Shown: positions 11,269 through 23,862 of the stretch, one piece after another
Numbering within the stretch: the first letter of the stretch is position 1
Layout: the number at the start of each line of letters is the position of its first letter
From: Liopterus haemorrhoidalis
Taxonomy: Eukaryota; Arthropoda; Insecta; Coleoptera; Dytiscidae
DNA: 64,000 nucleotides
Assembly (NCBI GenBank): GCA_963971575.1
Contig: OZ020623.1
Location: 10,790,980 to 10,854,979 of the forward strand
Direction of reading: 5' to 3'
Made by a program: the position numbers and the translations under genes
Notes under the pieces: generated by a model
What the model saw: the letters and a program-made list of their open reading frames with translations, nothing else
Told to the model about the DNA's origin: nothing
Databases searched by the model: none

Positions 11269-14200
11269 TCGGTAAAAATTGTAGCCAAACGGCTAAACCT
11301 AGAGAGTTGAAATTTGGCATGCTTATACAACTCTTTGACCCGCACATAGGAAAAATACTAAACCATCTAAAAAACATATCCCCCTAAAAATATAAACAAA
11401 TATGTGCTCATCGAAAAAAAAAAGAGAGTAGGGTATCAAATGAAAGCCCTTAGTACGTGGATTAACGATCAAATTTTTATTTTTGCAAAATAAATTATTT
11501 TGAAGCGATTTTTGCCAAAATTGTGCTAAAAATTTTTTCCCACACCCTGTAGCCCAGATGGTTTAAAATAAAAATCTGAAAAAATTCTAAGTAATGTACA
11601 TTGGTGTGAACCGGAATAGTACAACAGGAATTTTTGATCAGATTATGTTTTTGGAAAATAACGCATTTTTTGTGTTTCTAACTAAAATATGTTAACTATT
11701 TAATACGTTGTGTAACATACCAGATCAGTAGCTCTCGTGGCGTGGTTGGATTTGTCGTACGCTTAATAATATAACTTAACTTGCAAACTGGGGTTCGAAT
11801 CCTGTTGATTTTATTTTTTGTTTTTTTTTTTGCATTTTTATTTTTATTTTCGTAAATTTAATAAGCAGTGGAAAGTGTTGAAATTATAATTTAATTCTAT
11901 GTTTGACGAAATCAAAGGGCGGGACTTATGATGTAAGCAACCAATGGAAGCCATAGGTGCAATTTTCAAAATCTTAATGAACTTTGCTATATAAAAAAAA
12001 TACTGCATATATTTAGAAACTTAAATAATGGTATTAGGCATTCGGATTAAAATTCATAAAAAAATATTTTGACATAAAATTTGTTTTGGCATCCCAAATA
12101 ATCATCGTTCAGTTACTAAATACCTGCAAAACCCAGAAATGTGTGAAAATTCACACTTCACATCAATTTTTTTTTTGGGTCATCACTTGTATTTTTGAAG
12201 CGAGAAGCTTTTTTTTATATCTTCACTTTTTTTTGTCTACCGCCACCCCCTCAACAAAAATTCCTGGGTGCGCCACTGCTTATGTATGTGTTCTTTTGAA
12301 ACTGAAATATTATTAACAAATATAATTTAATATTCATAAAAGTTAAGAAACAACTTCCGTTTTTTGTAAACTATAACTATTGTAATCAATTAGGTTTGTT
12401 AACAAAACGTATTAAAGGACGTATTAAAAATTATTGACACAGAAATTATAAACATTAGGTCAATTAAATACAGTAAAAATGGGACATTTTGATAACGATT
12501 TAATATGAAATGACTTAAGTCCATTCTACATTATACTTTTTTCAATACTTTTTTCAATACTATCCAACTCTGACGTCATTTCAACTTTTGATACTACAGA
12601 ATATAGTGGGGGAAAAAAATAAGAGACAGTGAAAAATTTTATATCTTCCATCTCTTATTACTTTTCATTGCCAACTTAAAAATTTTTAGGTTCAGATGGC
12701 AGACAACAATTTGGTTATAGTGAACCAATTTATAAATATTGTTTAATTGTGCTAAGTTTATATTTAATTATATGATCCAAATAAACTTCTTATCAACTTA
12801 ATAAACTACTAAAAGTTAAGTTGTAAACAAAAACTAAAAAGTTGGTGTTGGTACGACTGAAAAGTACAGAACTGTCAATCAAAAATTTGACCGGGGGTAG
12901 TTTTGGATGACAGTTCTGTACTTTTCAATCGTACCAACACCAACTTTTTAGTTTTTGTTTACAACTTAACTTTTAGTAGTTTATTAAGTTGATAAGAAGT
13001 TTATTTGGATCATATAATTAAATATAAACTTAGCACAATTAAACAATATTTATAAATTGGTTCACTATAACCAAATTGTTGTCTGCCATCTGAACCTAAA
13101 AATTTTTAAGTTGGCAATGAAAAGTAATAAGAGATGGAAGATATAAAATTTTTCACTGTCTCTTATTTTTTTCCCCCACTATATTCTGTAGTATCAAAAG
13201 TTGAAATGACGTCAGAGTTGGATAGTATTGAAAAAAGTATTGAAAAAAGTATAATGTAGAATGGACTTTATAAATTTGATTATATATACAGTAAGTTTCT
13301 ATTTCACGTTACTTTTTTCATCATTGTTTTCTTATAACGTCTTTTTGCCTATGTTCGACTTCTTTAGCCCAAATTAAGGGCTTAAATTAGCTGTTCCTCT
13401 TCATTCATATAGAAACAGTTTGCTTTTTCCTCATTTTAATCTCGCTATCATAAAATTTTAGTATTAAAAGTTAGTAAAAAAGTGTTAGAGAAAGAAGCAA
13501 TTCTATTTTCTGTCAATCAAAGTCGAATTGGTAATTATCTTTGATCCCATTGAGTGGCGAATATAAGAACGACATAGCATAGTACGTAGTACATACGTCT
13601 ATTTTAAGAATTGGAACTGAATCTAAAACATTAGATTTATTTTAGAATATTCTTAGAAAATAGTCTAGTACTTTTATGAACTAAAATATTATTCACTACA
13701 TTAGAAATAGTTACAATGTATAGTAATACTTTGAATTAAAATTCTTAAGTGAAGAAAATAGCGCAAACAATTGTTGTAAAATTGGCCCAGTGTTTGTTTG
13801 ATTGAGAACCAGGAATGGAACTGACTGGAAAACTTAGACATACCCGGCGATGCTTGGGTGAAAATAATAATTTATCAAAAATATTTTTATCCACAATAAA
13901 AAAATACAAATGCGTTACCTTCGATTTTATTTATTTAATTTAAGAATGTTTAATAGGGGATACGCATAAAATTTATATTTCCTTAAAACTACATTTTTTT
14001 GATATACAAGGTGTCTCAAAAGAAATTTTATATTTAGTGGATCGATTAAAAAAAAAGTAAGCCGTATATAGAAAAAATGTTTATTAATTATTAAAATACA
14101 CTTTTTGGGGATTTATTTCTTAAAAATAATATCGTCTAAATGTAGACCCTCGCGTTCTCGGCACTTATTTAATCGAACAGTAAAATTACTTATGACGTCT

Positions 14201-17200
14201 CGGCAGGTGGACTCAGGGATGGCTGCCATTTCGTGACGGATATTTTCTTTAAAATGCGCCACTGAAGTCGGTTTATTGGCGTAAACTTTAGATTTAAGAT
14301 AACCCCATAGGAAATAGTCCATAGGGGTTAAATCTGGACTGCGTGGAGGCCAATTTATGTCACCTCTCCGGGAGATCAATTTGCCTGAGAAAATTTCACG
14401 AACACGTGGCAGAGACATATTGGACGTGTGTGAAGTTGCTCCGTCCTGTTGGAACCATGTTCTTTGGATATAGCCAGGAAAGTTTTGCAGTTCAGGTACC
14501 AAGAAGTTGTCTAACATCTCCACATAACGCTCTGAATTCACTGTAACTGCACGCCCCCTTTCGTCTTCAAAAAAGTAAGGGCCGATAATTCCTCGCGCCG
14601 ACATCGCAGCCCATACGGTCACTTTAGGCGAATGTAGGGGTTTCTGATGTTTGCGTTTCGGATTCGTTGCACTCCAGTAGCGGCAGTTCTGCTTATTTAC
14701 GTGGCCATTAAGATGAAAATGAGCTTCATCCGAAAACAAAATGTTGGTAAACGTTGAAAATCGCTCAATCACCTGATTTACGAAATTAAGCCTCTGACTG
14801 GCATCTTGGGGCTTTAATTCTTGCACCAATTGAATTTTGTAGGGGTGCAGCTTTAGGTCTTTGTGCATAATGCGATGTAATTATGATCTATGCACATTTA
14901 AAGCACTTGCGCGCTTCCGAATTGAAAGGTTCGGGTCGTCACGAACAGACTGATTAACATTCTCCACGTTTTCTACCGTTCTTGATGACCTAGGTCGCCC
15001 AGATTTTGATTTATCCAGCGTTGTACCAGTCTCTTCAAACTTTTTAACCCAATGTCGAATGAGAGGAATGCTTGGCGCATCATTTAAGTGGCGAAAACCT
15101 CGAATACTGCAGAATTTTCTACGCGCTACATTCGCCGAATCACCGTTTTTGTAAAACTCTCGCACGCATAACGCGCGGTCTGCTCCCGAGAAACGTCCAT
15201 AGCGACTAAATTCCCAAGAGCCAGGCTACCAATTGACATAACCCCCGCGCCCCTCGGATACGTTGCGTTCACGCAGTAAGCTAAATAAATATAAAATTTC
15301 TTTTGAGACACCTTGTATTAATGTTACTTATGTCACCTAACAAAACAAAAATCACATTTTAATTAGTATTATAGCCAAATTTTTTAATTAAAAAATTGTA
15401 AATTTGTCCACGCCGCGAAGGTTGCCGAGTAAATACGACTGAGTATGACGTCAAACTGCTGGTGTTTGACGTCACAGATACAGACTACAACATAATCTTT
15501 ACGTGTGTATATTGTATTGTTCGAAAGTTTTGTATTTGTTTTTAAACAGTTTTTCACGCATTTATTATTAAAATGGCAACTAATGATTTTGTTAAGGCTA
15601 AGAGTGATATTTTACCCAACATTGATGCATTTATGCTCATGGAATATATCAAAAATAATGAATGCTACAGTGCTGAAGAAATAAGTTGTTGTTTTTCGCC
15701 ATCAGGTAATGATATAAATTGTTTTTTTTTTAAATTTCTAATAGAACTATTTGTGCACATCGGTACTAAACAATATTTTCGACTATGTTTCGAACTACTG
15801 GGGCCTGGATCTTCCATATTTTATATATTTTAATATAAAATTTAATTCGGTAAACATAAATTGTTTTTATAGAATTAAACTTTATTTTAATTAAAATCAC
15901 TCTAACTTTACATAACCTATAAAAGTTATACAAGCAAATAAGTTCACGACAGACTGTGTAGGCTGTACGCTGTACACCGGGTAGGCTGTACGCAGTACAC
16001 TGGGTAGTTTGTACGCAGTACACTCAGTTGGGGATGACGTCACACGCCGTTTTCGCGCGCTACATACATTTATGATTTTTTTAAGATTTTGATTAAAAAA
16101 AATGCAAAACTGTTTTTTATGTTTATATGCAACAAGAGGAATATAATTTAAAAAAATTAAAAAAATCATGCCTATCCCCTATTTATCAAAATAGTTTTAT
16201 GTACGGTTTTAACAACGTATTGCGCATGTCAAAAACAAATATGAGAAATGATAAGCAAAAGATCTAGTGTTATAAATAGACCGGGAGCTCATGACAGTTT
16301 ATGGTCTCCGATTCCATACAGCATGCCTTTTGGAGGAGAGAATATTTACCCTGTGACAACAAAGAAAGGAGGGTACTAAACCCCTGCACGCTATCCGGTT
16401 ATATGGAAAATTGCATTTCCACTTAAAATTTTGTGTTTTTCTCTGATTAATAATGCTTGCCTTTTTATCAAAAGAAGTTAAAACAAATTTAAAGCCTTAA
16501 AAATTATAGGTATGCGATTCGCAGGGTCCCAAAGGACTCAAACGGTCACATGATCTAGTAATAATAAAAATACGACCGTATAGGGGAAAAAATTTAAGAT
16601 CGTAGCGCCACGCGGATTTTTTTGAAACCATTCTAAATCAGATACCACTTGACATTTACTAGTAAATAATAGCGAAAAGTGTATCAAAAAACGACAAAAA
16701 ATAAATAATTGTTTGGGATTTTCTGATTTTGTGAAGTGACATTACTTGTAAACATCTAAAATACTACATTTTGTGATCTGGTTTTAAGTTATGGCGGTTT
16801 TCCATTGTCGATTATTTTAACTATATTGGGGGAAATAATAATTCCCGTGTTGTTTACCAAGGGGTAGAAATCTACAATGCTGGGCATATAATATTGTGTG
16901 GAGTCACTGAAAAAAACAGAGAGTTCATAAAGATTTATGCATTATGCCTACAAACTTGTGCATTACAAACCCACACACAATAACAGGAATTTTCAAGATA
17001 TGCGATAATAAATACAAAATTGAAAATATTTTTTGTAGTCACTATCATTAAAATGTAATGAGCAAACTTTGATATAAGGGCTCACTTTTTTTCCAATTTT
17101 TAAATTGTTTATCTAAACATCGCGTCGATTCCTAACCTCTTGCTTTCCCAATTTTGTTTCGAACCGTACGGTGTCTGATATTAGTGGAAACAAATGAAAC

Positions 17201-20200
17201 GATATTTCCGGGATTCTTCTTTTCAATGAATTGCACATAGGCACACAACAATATGTATTATACATTTTTCAATGATTATAATAAAACTTTAAAAACAAAC
17301 TTCATACAAAACCTGTATTGGTTGTATTGGCAAAACGAAATGTTATCTGATGTACACAAGTTCATGAAACGCTCACCAGATGGTAGGGTGCTTAGCTGCA
17401 AATCCATATCGTAACATTATTAACATGTTTTGATATAACACAGTATAGTTTTCATTTTACAAAAAAAATTTCGGTTGTTAATATTTTTTTAATTTGTTTT
17501 AGGTGGATGCATCTCTAAATATGCCAGCTTCTTACAGCACAGTAGTTTCTCGGGCGCAATTGGCGCAAGAATTTTGCGAGCTTGCACGAGAACAAAGTCG
17601 GGTTTGTGAGAGATTGGTTCATGAGCAACATCTACAGCAGCAAGGATGGGCAGCAGTTGTTGCTAACCTAGAGGATATTGTCGCTGAATTCCATTCAAGA
17701 GCTGACAAGTTTAATAACAATTTTACTCATTATATGGACATGAGACATAGTTATCTAGAATTTTTACAAAAGTAAGTATATAAATAAAATATTTATTAAA
17801 ACATTCTATTTTCATTACATATTACTTATAAACTTAAATAAATGTAAATAAATAATAGTTTAAATAATATTTATCAGGGCAAATAATTAGAATAAAATTG
17901 AATAATAATTAAGATTAAAACAACATAAAGTAGAATAAAAAATTAATGATAAACGTGTTTTTCTATGGCTATTTTAAGACTTCTGAGATAAAAATAATAA
18001 TTTTATTGCACAAAAAAAAGACTTGTAGGAGTTTAGAAATCTTTAAGAGGGGTAACTAATGGCAAAATTTTATTTTAACAATGAGTTATTTGTGTTAAAA
18101 CTTACGTACTTAATATGCGATATTCAGTGAGATTCTGAAAGTTTGCGTTAAGTCACTACAAGGGTTAACGTTAGTTCACGGCGGTTTTTTTCACAAAGTT
18201 ATTTAACATACACGTAACTTAACGCCAGTGGTCTCGGCTACTGTAAAAAGTAATCGTTAGGTCTTATTAGAGGACGCTAGTCGCGACCTGAAAATCTCTA
18301 AAGTGGGAAACAGAATGCACCGAGTTCTACGACGCGTTGACGCCGTTCGTACGGCGCTATCTGTCAGGAGAAAGTTAAACCCAAGCTGTCGTACGCAAGT
18401 GCACAGAATGGACAACGTCCTACGCCGTTCGACCGCCGTTGATACTGAATGTTCGTCAACTTCCAACTTTTGACGCCGTTGAACGTTGACGCAGAACACC
18501 TAACCTCAGTTTTTACTGAATAATAAAGTGTTTGTATGTATAAATAACTTGCATACAACATAAATAACATCACTCACAAGTCTTCATCATCCATTATACT
18601 TTTAATAAAAGAAAGCGCACGTATAAACACAGATATAGGTTGTCAAGTGACACTTGACGGCGTTAAAAATTATTGCATTGTGTGCAGGCGAAAATCTCAA
18701 CGGCGTTGACGCAACGCTGTCGCAAATGACGCCGCGCTGACGGCGTAGCGCGCTGTGCATTCTGTTCCAGGCTTTAATCCTAGACATTGCTATACGAAAT
18801 AATAATATTACAGTAATTCCTCGTTATCCGTTGATTTGTTCAGCTGTTTTGATTCTACGCAGTTGTGAAATAATTATTTTATTTTATTGTATTTTTTTAA
18901 TAGCGTAGCAATGAACAGTATCAGCCGATTACTACTGGAATATGCCTCTAACACTTAAGCGCTTCGAATCTAGCTGGTCACTATCACATCTTTCACACTA
19001 TGTACACATAATGTATGTTTTTGTATATGTATATATGCAGTGCTGGGCTGGAGCCGGTTCGAACGAACCGGTTGTTATTTATTTTTATATTTTTCATGCG
19101 AATTGGTTGTTAATGTTGTTATACAGTAAATAAAACTCCTGTTATTAACCAGTGAAACCTGCTGAGAGAACTGGTTGTTACAATTTTGGCAGTCCACTAC
19201 TTTACATAATATGTATACGCGTTTTTTTTGTCCACATTATGTTAGTGGAACGTAAGCTCCACGGTGACAAAGGGTTTCAGTACATAAATATGAACCACAA
19301 TCAGTGCCACCCGGTGCGGTTGTACATAGTCGGCACCGCACACGAGCGGTTTATCAAAGGGAAGGCATTTGGTATAAATTCTATTAGTAGATCTTATGAA
19401 AATTTACACATGGGTGGTATTTGGGCTAGATTCTATTAGAGGGCGGTTTTATGAATATTTGTACACGAGAGGCGCACACTAAATTGGCGAATATACCACA
19501 ATAAAAGAATTATCTGAGTCGAATATTTCGATATCTCCCAATATTTCCCCAAACATAATCAATGATGTCAATTTAAAATATGACTCTTTTAATATGTAAG
19601 TTTATGTGTCAAACAATACCAACTTTATTTTATTTACAATAAAACCATGAATAACTATCCGAGAATAAAAAATTGATGTGAAGTGTGAATTTTCACACAT
19701 TTCAGGGTTTTGCAGGTATTTAGTAAGTGAATGATGATTATTTGGGGTGCCAAAACAAATTTTATGACAAAATATTTTTTTATGAATTTTAATTTGAATG
19801 CCTATTACCATTATTTAAGTTTTTAAAGATGTGCAGTATTTTTTTTTTTTTATATATCAAGGTTCATTAAGATTTTGAAAATTGCGCCTATGGCTTCCAT
19901 TGGTTGTTTTTAGTCATAGCTCCTCCCCTTTGATTTCGTGTACATTCAAATATATAATTAAATTATAATTTCAACAATTTCCACTGGTTATTAAATTTAC
20001 GCTATTAAAAATTAAATGCAACAATTGCCAAAATATAATTAAAATTTTGAAAAAATAATTTAAACAATATAAAAATACAAAAAATAAATAAAAAATAATA
20101 TTGTCTCCTCACGTAGGACTCGAACATGAGTCCGATTACGAATTCTTGGACAGAACGCAAGTATCTTAGCCACAGCACCAAGAAACACGTTACTGTTTAG

Positions 20201-20665
20201 CGTATTATATAACTATAAGTTGTCAACATTATTAGCAAAAAAACACAAAAAATGCTTTTTTTTCCAAAAACATAATCTGATCAAAAATTCCTGTTGAACT
20301 ATTCCGGTTCACACCAATGTACATTACTTAGAATTTTTTCAGATTTTTAGTTTAAACCATCTGGGCTACAGGGTGTGGGACAAAATTTTTTTTGCACAAT
20401 ATTGGCAAAAATCGCTTCAAATAATTTATTTTGGAAAAATAAAAATTTGATCGTTAATCCACGTACCAAGGGCTTTCATTTGATACCCTACTCAGAATTA
20501 AAAAAAAATATTTTTTTTTTCGATGAGCACATATTTGTTTATATTTTTAGGGGGATATGTTTTTTAGATGTTTTGGTATTTTTCCTATGTGCGGGTCAAC
20601 GAGTTGTATAAGCATGCCAAATTTCAACTCTCTAGGTTTAGCCGTTCGGCTACAATTTTTACCGA

Positions 20666-20727
<62 letters not shown>

Positions 20728-22655
20728 GACAAAATGACGGTATAAGGGTTTTTTGGTCATACCTACAAAACCCTAAAAAGAGTACGTCTGGTCACCCTAA
20801 TTATACCACACAAACAAAATAATATCGTAAAAAAAATTATAACGTAATCCAGAAGCAGAATCAATGATACCAAATAAACAATAATACCAAATAATACCAA
20901 AAGTAATGCCAAAAAGATCAATTAAGGAATAAGATAAAACTATTTGCACGAAACAAAGTTGTGATGTGATTACAGCCAACAGTAGACTGCATATGTTAAC
21001 AAATTTTTGTGTGCTTGTATCACGTGAGCGCTTTATTCCTATACAGCGTTGTCAATTTAACGGTTTTCGATTTTTAGTTATTCATTGTATTAAAAACAAA
21101 AAAATTTATAACTATTTATGTACATATAATATTTATTATATATCTATAAATTAATTCTAAAAAAAATACATATTTAAAAATTTTCGTGTTAATTGTTAAT
21201 AAAAATAACAAAAAGATTATTAAGACTTGGCAACATGGCTCCTGCAGCGCTACTATGTAATGCGCCAAGTTATCACACTAAACTAATTTATTACTAAAAA
21301 CGGAATCCCAGTTACCAGCCAATAAATATTTATTTATTATAAATGCCCTAAATATAACAAAACAATGTATTTTTTCCATTGCATGAATATTTAGAAAGTT
21401 AAGGAAGTCCTTATTATTGAATTAACATAAAACATGTGTATAACAGAACATAAAGGAATAAACATTTGTATTTAATACATTTTTAGTTTTATAAAATTCA
21501 TATTTGTGAGCTATGAGCGATCGCCCAAGGTAAATTCGACTAAATCCCGAAGGAAGTACCGGAACCTCTGCTAGTACAAACTATGCGCCATAAATTCCTC
21601 TTAGATAGATATATAATCTAAAAATATTAAGTGAAGGCGGAATGCTGAGTGTGTAGGACATATTTTGCTTTGTAGTATTCACTGTAAAATGAACAATATT
21701 TTAAAAATAATTTATCATCTCTTAATCTAAGAGCTTTAAAAACAAATTTTATGTTAAAATATTTTTATGTTACTTTTAATTCGAGTGCCTAATACCATTA
21801 TTTAGGTTTCTTAATATGTGCAGTATTTTTTTTATATAGCAAGGTTCATTAAGATTTTGAAAATTGCGCCAAATGGCTTCAAATTGCGCCAAATGGTTTC
21901 ATTGGTTGTTTCTAGTCATAGCTCCTCCCTTTGATTTCGTGTACATTCAAACAAAATTAAATTATAATTTCAACAATTTCCACTGGTTATTAAATTTACG
22001 CTTTTAAAAATTAAATGCAACATTTGCCAAAATATAACTTGAATTTTGAAAAAATAATTTAAACAAAATAACAATGCAAAAAAAAAAATAAAAAATAATC
22101 TTGTCTCTTCTCGGGGATTTGAACACTCATTTTCTCGGTCAGAACGCTAGTACCGTAACCATTGCACTAAGAAACACGTTATACTTTAGTGTGTTATATA
22201 ACTATAAGTTTTCAACATTATTAGCAAAAAAACACAAAAAATGCTTTTTTTTCCAAAAACATAATCTGATCAAAAATTCCTGTTGTACTATTCCGGTTCA
22301 CACCAATGTACATTACTTAGAATTTTTTCAGATTTTTAGTTTAAACCATCTGGGCTACAGGGTGTGGGACAAAATTTTTTTTGCACAATTTTGGCAAAAA
22401 TCGCTTCAAAATAATTTATTTTGCGAAAATAAAAATTTGATCGTTAATCCACGTACCAAGGGCTTTCATTTGATACCCTACTTAGAATTTTAAAAAAATA
22501 TTTTTTTTTTCGATGAGCACATATTTGTTTATATTTTTAGGGGGATATGTTTTTTAGATGTTTTAGTATTTTTCCTATGTGCGGGTCAAAGAGTTGTATA
22601 AGCATGCCAAATTTCAACTCTCTAGCTTTAGCCGTTTGGCTACAATTTTTACCGA

Positions 22656-22713
<58 letters not shown>

Positions 22714-23828
22714 GACAAAATGACGGTATAAGGGTTTTTTGGTCATACCTACAAAACCCTAAAAATTGATGTGAAGTGTGAATTTTCACACATTGCAGGG
22801 TTTTGCAGGTATATAATAAGTGAAGGCGGCATGCTGAGTGTGTAGGACAAATTTTGCTTTGTAGTAACCACGGCAAAATGAACGATCTTTTTAAAATAAT
22901 TTATCGTCTGTTAATCTCAGAGCTTTAAAAACAAATTTTATGTTAAAATATTTTTTTGTTAATTTTAATTCGAATACCTAATATCATTATTTAGGTTTCT
23001 AAATAAGTGCAGTATTTTTTTTATATAACAAGGTTCATTAAGATTTTGAAAATTGCGCCTATGGCTTTCATTGGTTGTCTTAAATCATACGCTCCGCCCC
23101 TCTGGTTTCGTATAAATGACTAATAGAATGAAAATATAATTCCAATTGGTTATTAAATTTACGCTCTTGAAAATTAAATTCAAAATTTGCTAAAATATAA
23201 CTAGAATTTTAACAAATTAATTTAAACAAAATAAAAATTAAAAAAAAAAAACAAAAAAAAAATTGACTCCACAAGCTAGGAACGAACCTGCGTCGTGTAT
23301 AACAAATCTGTATAGTTGGCGCGCAACATAGCCTCTAGACCACCACACGCTTAACAACTCAGCGTGTTACATGAGTATAAGCTATATGCATCGTCAACCA
23401 AAAAACACAAAAAATGCGTTATTTTCCGAAAACATAATCTGATCAAAAATTCCTGTTGTACTATTCCGGTTCACACCAATGTACATTACTTAGAATTTTT
23501 TCAGATTTTTAGTTTAAACCATCTGAGCTACAGGGTGTGGGACAAAAATTTTTTTGCACAATTTTGACAAAAATAGCGTCAAAATAATTTATTTTGCAAA
23601 AATAAAATTTTGATCGTTAATCCATGTACTAAGGGCTTTCATTTGATACCCTACTCAGAATTTAAAAAAAATATTTTTTTTTTCGATGAGCACATATTTG
23701 TTTATATTTTTAGGGGGATATGTTTTTTAAATGTTTTAGTATTTTTCCTATGTGCGGGTCAAAGAGTTGTATAAGCATGCCAAATTTCAACTCTCTAGGT
23801 TTAGCCGTTTGGCTACAATTTTTACCGA

Positions 23829-23862
<34 letters not shown>

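Larger units (their letters stand above)
13953..16183 (+). mobile_element. Possible MULE-like element, copy B, split by a mariner
   Basis: Inverted copy of the element at 9667-10603, with ends AGGGGATACGCAT and ATGCCTATCCCCT. Removing the mariner at 14007-15315 joins sequence that aligns with copy A (ACTACATTTTTTTGATAT with ATGTTACTTATGTCACCTAA). The right part holds the ORF start at 15573. Tandem TACACTGGGTAG-type units lie near 15960-16025. Confidence 0.65.

Noticed and set aside
11722..11812. Possible functional tRNA gene
   Set aside because: It has box A and box B likeness, but the stems do not form a full cloverleaf by eye, and it sits in the cassette slot of a repeated element, so it is better read as tRNA-derived repeat.
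18257..18787. Several overlapping ORFs (FCVNVQRRQKLEVDEHSVST and so on), repeated at 45.5 and 55.4 kb
   Set aside because: They belong to a GC-rich Harbinger-type MITE; the frames differ among copies and overlap each other on one strand.
20547..20822. Overlapping ORFs encoding TDRQTDRQ / SVCLSVCL repeats (also at 11156, 22537, 22649, 23710, 27899, 52330, 57500, 63481)
   Set aside because: They are translations of the (GTCT)n microsatellite and its flanks inside Helentron-like elements; the frame changes with repeat number and no start or domain is conserved.
22101..22493. 130-codon + strand ORF with YRVWDKIFFAQFWQKSLQNN-type sequence (also 27484-28011, 175 codons)
   Set aside because: It lies antisense in the body of Helentron-like copies, is interrupted in most of them, and contains low-complexity K/F-rich translation of AT-rich DNA.
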